This document shows, one piece after another, positions 14,481 to 20,370 of a DNA stretch of 20,370 bases. Source of the stretch: Acidaminococcaceae bacterium (GTDB lineage: Bacteria > Bacillota > Negativicutes > Acidaminococcales > Acidaminococcaceae); contig JAKSOM010000005.1 of NCBI GenBank assembly GCA_024405585.1, positions 1 to 20,370 on the forward strand, written 5' to 3'. The notes beneath the pieces are model-generated. The model was given only the letters and a program-made list of their open reading frames with translations, did not search any database and was not told where the DNA came from. The position numbers and the translations under genes were made by a program. Every line of letters begins with the position of its first letter. The stretch's first letter is position 1.

Positions 14481-15530
14481 TTATTCGGTTCTGTGCAAAC
14501 CATGCATAATCATCTGATTTCTATATTCCTGGGAATTCTCAGCGGTCCAAATAATCCGCGCCATGGTACTCACCGCCTCCAAAGGATATTCCCCCGCCGC
14601 CGTCTCCTCGCTCAACATCACCATGGAACTTTCATCAAAAACCGCATTGGCCACATCACTTACCTCTGCACGGGTGGGGCGGTAAGAGTGGCACATGCTC
14701 TCCAGCATCTGGGTGGCAATAATGCTGGTTTTTTGGTAACGGTAGCACAAATTCAAAATTCTTTTCTGAACAATTGGAACCTCCTCCATGGGCAGCTCCA
14801 CCCCCAAATCCCCCCTGGCCACCATAATCCCATCTGCCTCTTCCATAATGGCATGCAGATTATGCACTCCGGCGGCATTCTCAATCTTGGCAATGACCTT
14901 AATGTTGGAATTCATCCCCAACAAATCCCTAATATCCCTCACATCCTCCGCCTTCTGCACAAAGGAAGCCGCCACATAGTCAAACCCCTGCTCCTTGGCG
15001 AACAAAATGTCCGATTTATCTGCTGCGGAAAGAAAAGGCATATTGAGAGTTACCCCAGGACAGGCAATACGCTTCCGGTCGCTCAATCTGCCTCCGTGTA
15101 TAACCTCCGTAACAATCTCATTACCCCGAATATCTTTGATTTTCAAAGCCAGGGCTCCATCCGCCAAAAGTACCTGTTTGCCCACCTTCACATCTTGAGG
15201 CAAGCGGGCATAATTCACCCAGGCCCGGCCAACAGTACCGAGGCATTCCTCGGTAGTAATCACAAACCCATCCCCCTCAGCCAGTTCCACCGAACCTTGC
15301 TCAAACAAACCCACACGCATCTCCGGTCCCTTGGTGTCCGCCATCAGACGGCATCTGCGGCCAGCCAAACGTTCCGCTCCATGCAAAATCTCCAACCGCC
15401 GCAGAACATCCTCATGACTGCCGTGGGAAAAATTAAACCGTGCCACATCCATCCCGGCGTTCAGCATCTTCGCCAAAAGTTCCACATCATCCGTACTGGG
15501 ACCCAAAGTGCAAATTATCTCCGTATTCAT
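14481..15530 (-). CDS. pyk: Pyruvate kinase lacking the C-terminal regulatory domain
   Basis: Pyruvate kinase transfers phosphate from phosphoenolpyruvate to ADP in the last step of glycolysis. This protein has 349 residues, whereas most bacterial enzymes have about 470 or more. The catalytic core is complete: ARFNFSHG at 30-37, TKGPEMR at 66-72, KIEN at 215-218 (catalytic lysine), [10 protein letters not shown] at 236-245 and ATQMLESM at 272-279. The usual DGTDAVMLSGETA segment reads [18 protein letters not shown] here. It stops right after the A-domain helix, so the whole C domain that binds allosteric effectors is absent. Only 43 bp separate the stop from ispE and no remnant of the domain is visible, so this looks like a genuine short form. 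GGAGAGGGGA precedes the ATG. A 2-keto-3-deoxy-sugar aldolase-like or other role cannot be excluded, but the motifs favour pyruvate kinase. Confidence 0.9.
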   Translation of the reverse strand: MNTEIICTLGPSTDDVELLAKMLNAGMDVARFNFSHGSHEDVLRRLEILHGAERLAGRRCRLMADTKGPEMRVGLFEQGSVELAEGDGFVITTEECLGTVGRAWVNYARLPQDVKVGKQVLLADGALALKIKDIRGNEIVTEVIHGGRLSDRKRIACPGVTLNMPFLSAADKSDILFAKEQGFDYVAASFVQKAEDVRDIRDLLGMNSNIKVIAKIENAAGVHNLHAIMEEADGIMVARGDLGVELPMEEVPIVQKRILNLCYRYQKTSIIATQMLESMCHSYRPTRAEVSDVANAVFDESSMVMLSEETAAGEYPLEAVSTMARIIWTAENSQEYRNQMIMHGLHRTE

Positions 15531-15562
15531 TCCCCTCTCCTTTTCCTCACCTTCTTATTTTT

Positions 15563-15571
15563 ATTTTACCA
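15563..15571 (-). promoter_or_regulatory. Extended -10 promoter of pyk
   Basis: The minus strand reads TGGTAAAAT, an extended -10 with one mismatch in the hexamer. It lies 32 nt before the ATG at 15530 and just downstream of the terminator that ends the adhesin gene. No clear -35 is seen. Confidence 0.5.
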
Positions 15572-15611
15572 CAAACCCACGACATCGGCACAAAATATCT
15601 CTCACAAATTC

Positions 15612-15660
15612 AAAAAAACTAAAAGCCCGCCGGCAACAACACCAGCGGGCTTTTTTAATC
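15612..15660. terminator. Rho-independent terminator between the adhesin gene and pyk
   Basis: Arms 15621-15633 and 15642-15654 pair over 13 bp with one G.U pair and a GC-rich core (GCCCGCCGG); the loop has 8 nt. On the minus strand it is followed by TTTTAGTTTTTTT. It lies about 60 bp past the adhesin stop and upstream of the pyk promoter. A T run on the plus strand makes it bidirectional. Confidence 0.92.
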
Positions 15661-15714
15661 ACCCATCCACCTTCATCCGTCGTTAATTTCTACATACAAC
15701 ACAAAACCTTGCTT

Positions 15715-18700
15715 TCAAAACTCGAATTCGTCTTTTTCCAGATCCGCCGGTTCATTAACCACCACATCCGGAATGGTGATGTTGTTGTAGCGGCTGAAGA
15801 ACCAAATATCATTGTTATAGAGCCTATCAAAGACATTGTTAATTCTGATACTGTCCAAATTTTGGGTCAAACTTTCAAAGCTATAACGCTGACCATAAAC
15901 CGTATAGCCACGGGATTTCTTCAGCAGAATGGCAGCACAAGTTTCCGTATCCCCAGTCCACTGCTCAAAACTCGTCTTTTTATCACCATCCCCGCTATCT
16001 CCGGAACCATGATAACCTACTTCAAACTGCCGTGGGTCTGCCGAGAGTTTTTTGACCTGCTCCTGCTTATAATCCACATCATAACCGAAGAGCACGGGAC
16101 GTAGGTCAATAACTGCACCCGCATCACCAGGAGCATAATAAGTAACCTGTGACTCTGGGTCATAATCATGAAGTTTGCCAAAAATACTTGTCTTAGTTCC
16201 CATGACATGGAAGTCCGCCCTGTCACCAATGCTGAAATTGTCAATAATTAGGGGACCGTAGGTCTCGATAGTCACCTTAGCGGCATTGAGTTGACTGAAA
16301 TGCAAAGGGTTCTCTTTGTGATAGCGAATGACAAATTCACCACTGGGGTCGGCACTTTCGCCCGCACCATAGATGAACAGATTGACATTTTCGCCCATCT
16401 CCACATTGTCCATAACCAAATTCCAATTATTACCTGCGAATACTAAATTTTTCTCCACCTTAATGCTTTCAAAGTTAACATCAGCCTGCTCCGACTCAGA
16501 ATAAAGGGCCACATCATTACCCTGCATGATACCATCAATATTAATTCTGCCGTTATGGTTGCCCACTACGACTTGACCGGCGGCCTTGAGATCTTTCGTC
16601 TCAATTTCGCCATCATAGGTTGACAAATCAATATCCCCGTCAGTAACAATATTACCTTTAATATTGATATTGCCCTCTTGGATTACAGATGGCCCCAGGA
16701 GCATTTTTCTCATCAAATTTCTTGGCCAGTTCTGAACCGCACCGCCTTCAGGATTATATTCTTCCTCACCGAAATTGGTAGCCCTGGAATCAGTGCTTCC
16801 CCCTTTGGTATACATACGTACAAAACCTTTGGCACTAACCATACCGGCAACATCAATGTAACCCGTATTGCTCTGCACCTCCAGCCCGCCTGTTGCAATG
16901 CTCATATCTGCAACACTAACAACAATATTCTTTTGTGCATCCAAAAGAATATTTCCTTTGCTACTCATGATGCCGGCATCAGAACCATCGACAATTAACC
17001 CACCGGCAGAAATAGCAGTTATTGCACCCTCATCGGCAAACATCTTACTAAGACCAGTAACAGAGATATCTCCTCTACTATTGCTGAGCTTGACATTGCC
17101 AACCGCACTTTGGATGGTAGTACAATTCGTTAAATCAATATTCTTATCCGCTCTTAGCACTATGTCGTTATTACTGCTGATTGTGTCAACATCAGTAATG
17201 CCAATGTTACCGGTGCTGCTCTGAATGTTCAATCCACCTGCTGTACTTTGAATAACAGAACTGTTTTCGATATCAATATTCCCATTGGCGCCAAGAACCA
17301 CATCTTTCTTGCCGATAATGGTCGGATTCACTCCGGCCTTGTCGATGATAATCAAATCATTGTCAGAAAGTACAGTTATTGCCCCGTTAACAGCAGAAAT
17401 TTTATTGGAAAGAACCAAATCTCTGTGAGTTTCATCCACTCCGTGAGCAATTATAGTTACATCGCCAAAATCGGAAACAACTTCTCCCGTCTGTTCCCCC
17501 GCACCAAATTCCAAATACATATCGCCTTTGGAATGCATACCCTTGTCGCTATAGACATAACCTTTTGGTGCCCTGAATTGCAGATCCCCATCCGCCTCAA
17601 ATTTGTGCAAATCAGGATTATGCTTATATTCAGCGTCCACACTGTAAACGACGGCATGCCCGCTGTTGGATGTAAAGGAAATATTGCCTTTGGCAGCGGC
17701 TTCTCCAGTGCCTGCATTGGCCTCCATATCGCCAAAGGTTACTACGGATTGTTCCGCCGTGATAATAATGTTGCCGTTATTGGTCAACATATTACCTTCC
17801 TTGTCATTCAGGAAGGAATAGGTGATACCGTCCTGCAAATCACCGGGCAGCACATCGGTCTGTTCCATAGGCGTAAGGCCACGGGTCTTCTCGCTGCCAT
17901 TAGCCGTAATCTCAATATTACCGTTGTTAGCAGTCAAACTGCCCTTGTTCACCACCAGCCCTTCCAGATGTCCATCCGCGGCAGTTATCATTCCCCGGGA
18001 AATAATAGTTATGGTGCCGTCTTTGGTTTCCAATCCCCGTTCCACGGATTTGCCCTGATATTGGGTGGGAATTTCGGACGTAACACCCATTTCTGTCGCT
18101 TCAGCAGTTCCGATGGCAGGCAGATTATAAATATCGTGCAAACTGTCAATAGTGATATTTTTCCCTGCCACCAGGGCCTTGGTGTTCACCACATCTCCAC
18201 TGGGAGCCAAAAGGGAAATGCTGCCCCCGGAACAAATCACCGAAGCATCATCCTGTCGCAGTTCGTCCGTATTGAAAATACTGCCGGTCTCGCTCTTCAA
18301 AACAACATCGCCTTTAACGGCATAGATATCACCACGGTTTTCCAAATTGTTGTAGGCGGTAATCTCCACGGCAGATGTCTCAGAACCGTTGGCGACATAA
18401 ATATCACCATTAACATTGTGTATCTCACCGCCAAGGGACTGAATGACAACTTTGCCCGTACCCACATGAATATCGCCGGTATAGGTTTGTCCCCCCTCAA
18501 CTATTTCGCCATTGGTGATGTTCCCTTTGGCAATAAGGTTCACATTGCCCGTTTGTTCAACCACCAATTCACCCTGATTTTCAAGAGTACCATTGTTGGA
18601 CTTCAAATTGATGTCGCCGTTTTCGGTAATCAACCCCTTGAAAACAGAACCGGCGGAACCGCTCCCTTCAATAGCAGGAAGATTATGGATATCATCAAAA

Positions 18701-20370
18701 CACTCGATAGTTATGCTCTTGGCGGCCCGCAATGTTTTAGTATTAGTAATATTTCCCAAAGATGCCACTATACTGATGTTACCATTAGCTGAAACCACCG
18801 CTTCACCGTCATAATGCAATTCATCTGTATTGAATATATCGCCACCATACATGGATTTGAGCGTAACATCACCATCCGAAACATAAATATCACCGGTATT
18901 ATAAACCCCCTTAAAGGTTGTCCCTTCCACCGTACTTGTTTTCAGATGGGAAGCAATTTCATCTGCCGACATATTGTTGTAATCCAATCTGTCCTTATCC
19001 ATAGCGTCCGCATCCAAAAGAACTTCTCCTTTACCCTTAACGTGAATGTCACCGGTATTGTAAACGTTGCCGGTGGCCTGCAAAGTAACATTACAGGAAG
19101 TCCCATCCGCTTTTTCGTTGATAACATAAATATCTTTGTGGTTAATCAAATCCGTGGAGGAATCCAAAAAGACCTCACCATTGAAGGAGTAAATTGTTCC
19201 CTCATTCTCAGTTGAACCCATGGAGTCCAAATGGACAAGACCCCGTCCCTTGGACCCCTTATCCGCCACAATCAAACCGGTATTATGAACCACAGAATCC
19301 TTTTCGGCTGTTAAAGATTCTTTCGTATATACTTTTACCAAATCCTTCAGTATGGCCTTAGTTTCCTCAGACAAAAGCGCTGAATTAAGGAGTTCATAGT
19401 CATCCATAAAAACATCACCGCCCCGGCTAATCTCTCCCTCTGCAAAGGTCGTACCGGCCGATAAATCCGCCTGATTTTCCAAACCCTTAACCGTCAAAAG
19501 CATTACATCTTCTCCGGCATACATATGTACGTCACCACTTGCAGCACCCTGTTCCGGCTCCGCCGACACTGCCGCCCCTGCCAACGCTCTCACACCATTA
19601 TAAATGCCTTGGTTAGAAACCAAATAAACACTCTTCTGCGCTTCCAAATCGGCACAATTCCAAATCCCGCCGGCACTTACGGCCACAATACCGTTTTCCG
19701 CCTTAATGGTGCCAAAGTTAACCATTTCCTTTCTGCTGCCCAAATAAATGTCACCCATAACAGAAGTAATTTTATACAAATTATTCAAATGGCCCTGGGA
19801 CTGCAAATCAATGGTACTGTAGGCATAAACCGGTCCCACCACGGCCATATCCTTGGTCTTATTCGTCTGCCCAACGCTTGCCGCTTCGTTATAGACCCAA
19901 ACATTCCCTAAGACCGGATTATACTTCTTGCTGAAATCGTCATAGCAAGTAACCTCTACAGTCAGCACATCTCCCGACTCCTGGGGATCAACATCCGCCA
20001 CATTGTGATAAACAACACTCTCCTGATAGTTATGCAGAGTTACTCTGTTACTGTCATTCTTACCGCCAAGATAAATACCCCTGGTGGCACTGACCTGCAA
20101 ACTATTGGCCTGAATTTTAGATGTACTGCCAAACACCGCCTTTGTATCGGCTTCATCAAAATCCATCCTGCCGGAAATTCTGCTGTCATAATTGGACGAA
20201 GGCCCCTGACGGACAATACCGCCCTCATCTTCGCTGTAAGCCCTGGAACCATAGGAAAGTTCCGGTTTCACCCCTGCTGTCAGAGTAACATTTTCCGCCT
20301 TCAAGGTAATCCCGTCTGCCAAATTAATGTCATTTGTGACCGTCATCGCAATATTCTTAGCGGTAATATT
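15715..20370 (-). CDS. Filamentous-haemagglutinin-like repeat adhesin, C-terminal part (5' end outside window)
   Basis: The reading frame is open from the right edge to a TGA at 15715, giving 1,551 codons; the first ATG at 20346 is internal and the true start lies outside. The protein is made of short beta-helix turns with recurring NTGDI, GDVxL, GNIxI and NNGNI phrases, as in large exoproteins secreted by the two-partner (FhaB/TpsA) route to the cell surface. A duplicated module of about 186 residues lies between 18112 and 18902, and an RGD at 18328-18336. The last 150 or so residues are different in nature: a charged linker (GYHGSGDSGDGDKKTS), then aromatic-rich sequence (DIWFFSRYNNITIPDVVV) ending EPADLEKDEFEF. 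No autotransporter barrel, LPXTG or S-layer motif is seen, so transport by a partner protein encoded elsewhere is inferred. It has its own terminator and is separate from pyk. Confidence 0.85.
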   Translation of the reverse strand, partial: NITAKNIAMTVTNDINLADGITLKAENVTLTAGVKPELSYGSRAYSEDEGGIVRQGPSSNYDSRISGRMDFDEADTKAVFGSTSKIQANSLQVSATRGIYLGGKNDSNRVTLHNYQESVVYHNVADVDPQESGDVLTVEVTCYDDFSKKYNPVLGNVWVYNEAASVGQTNKTKDMAVVGPVYAYSTIDLQSQGHLNNLYKITSVMGDIYLGSRKEMVNFGTIKAENGIVAVSAGGIWNCADLEAQKSVYLVSNQGIYNGVRALAGAAVSAEPEQGAASGDVHMYAGEDVMLLTVKGLENQADLSAGTTFAEGEISRGGDVFMDDYELLNSALLSEETKAILKDLVKVYTKESLTAEKDSVVHNTGLIVADKGSKGRGLVHLDSMGSTENEGTIYSFNGEVFLDSSTDLINHKDIYVINEKADGTSCNVTLQATGNVYNTGDIHVKGKGEVLLDADAMDKDRLDYNNMSADEIASHLKTSTVEGTTFKGVYNTGDIYVSDGDVTLKSMYGGDIFNTDELHYDGEAVVSANGNISIVASLGNITNTKTLRAAKSITIECFDDIHNLPAIEGSGSAGSVFKGLITENGDINLKSNNGTLENQGELVVEQTGNVNLIAKGNITNGEIVEGGQTYTGDIHVGTGKVVIQSLGGEIHNVNGDIYVANGSETSAVEITAYNNLENRGDIYAVKGDVVLKSETGSIFNTDELRQDDASVICSGGSISLLAPSGDVVNTKALVAGKNITIDSLHDIYNLPAIGTAEATEMGVTSEIPTQYQGKSVERGLETKDGTITIISRGMITAADGHLEGLVVNKGSLTANNGNIEITANGSEKTRGLTPMEQTDVLPGDLQDGITYSFLNDKEGNMLTNNGNIIITAEQSVVTFGDMEANAGTGEAAAKGNISFTSNSGHAVVYSVDAEYKHNPDLHKFEADGDLQFRAPKGYVYSDKGMHSKGDMYLEFGAGEQTGEVVSDFGDVTIIAHGVDETHRDLVLSNKISAVNGAITVLSDNDLIIIDKAGVNPTIIGKKDVVLGANGNIDIENSSVIQSTAGGLNIQSSTGNIGITDVDTISSNNDIVLRADKNIDLTNCTTIQSAVGNVKLSNSRGDISVTGLSKMFADEGAITAISAGGLIVDGSDAGIMSSKGNILLDAQKNIVVSVADMSIATGGLEVQSNTGYIDVAGMVSAKGFVRMYTKGGSTDSRATNFGEEEYNPEGGAVQNWPRNLMRKMLLGPSVIQEGNINIKGNIVTDGDIDLSTYDGEIETKDLKAAGQVVVGNHNGRINIDGIMQGNDVALYSESEQADVNFESIKVEKNLVFAGNNWNLVMDNVEMGENVNLFIYGAGESADPSGEFVIRYHKENPLHFSQLNAAKVTIETYGPLIIDNFSIGDRADFHVMGTKTSIFGKLHDYDPESQVTYYAPGDAGAVIDLRPVLFGYDVDYKQEQVKKLSADPRQFEVGYHGSGDSGDGDKKTSFEQWTGDTETCAAILLKKSRGYTVYGQRYSFESLTQNLDSIRINNVFDRLYNNDIWFFSRYNNITIPDVVVNEPADLEKDEFEF
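18112..18902 (-). repeat. Tandem duplication inside the adhesin (period about 558 bp)
   Basis: Two diverged copies align at about 18670-18902 and 18112-18341. Each runs from a GDIY phrase through GDVxLKS, IFNTDEL, GxISxxAxxG, a NTKxL step and an ITI step to NLPAI. The offset is 558 bp (186 codons) over most of the alignment, with a one-codon indel near the GDIY end. The copies differ at many residues, so the duplication is old and its spacing has been kept in frame. Confidence 0.8.

Noticed and set aside
15661..15692. Possible relation of the sequence after the adhesin gene to that near 2300-2330 (shared CATCCGTC strings)
   Set aside because: Only an 8-base core is shared, with no extended alignment, so it is not evidence for a dispersed repeat.
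17248..18792. Plus-strand 514-codon frame inside the adhesin
   Set aside because: Long antisense frames are expected opposite repetitive beta-helix genes. No ribosome site or domain supports it.

Overview
The window looks like a chromosomal segment of a diderm Firmicute, most likely a Negativicute (something like Acidaminococcaceae/Phascolarctobacterium; this is inference from gene content). Two things point that way. The block pyk, ispE, FCD-type gntR, Bacillus-type purR, glmU, prs is Firmicute-like. It sits next to a very large filamentous-haemagglutinin-like surface protein, which makes most sense in a cell with an outer membrane. Most genes have good Shine-Dalgarno sites and are packed tightly, several with 0 to 4 bp junctions.

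Left part (1-4450, all minus strand): a 14-bp tandem array overlaps the stop codon of a bifunctional NAD(P)H-hydrate repair enzyme (nnrDE). That gene is preceded by a CYTH-domain gene with an extended -10 promoter almost on its start codon. Then comes an AT-rich, nearly gene-free stretch of about 485 bp with two long perfect hairpins. Next is a two-gene unit: an IspD/TarI-family cytidylyltransferase followed directly by an unrecognised polytopic membrane protein.

Middle (4450-6550): plus-strand rfbB (dTDP-glucose 4,6-dehydratase) has a clear promoter and terminator. It is followed by an AT-rich island holding a divergent pair, a small XRE regulator and a small two-helix membrane protein, with three copies of a TAGTGA-N4-TCACTA operator between them. 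The island abuts a remnant of a second rfbB copy with its front missing and an in-frame internal deletion of about 642 bp. A strong bidirectional terminator closes this region.

Right-centre (6600-15530, all minus strand): putP-pgi (sodium/proline symporter and glucose-6-phosphate isomerase), then a housekeeping block transcribed pyk, ispE, gntR, purR, glmU, prs. It links glycolysis, isoprenoid precursors, UDP-GlcNAc for the cell envelope, PRPP supply and purine regulation. The pyruvate kinase is only 349 residues and has no C-terminal regulatory domain. ispE, like the CYTH gene, has an extended -10 hexamer only a few bases before its start codon, which suggests leaderless or near-leaderless transcripts.

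Right end (15715-20370, minus strand): the C-terminal 1,551 codons of a repeat-rich beta-helix adhesin that enters the window from the right, followed by a strong terminator. It contains a duplicated module with a period of about 186 residues, an RGD tripeptide and a distinctive non-barrel C-terminal tail. I found no rRNA, tRNA, CRISPR array or transposase gene. The least ordinary parts are the operator-controlled island beside the rfbB remnant and the hairpin with a Shine-Dalgarno-like loop near 2408-2455.
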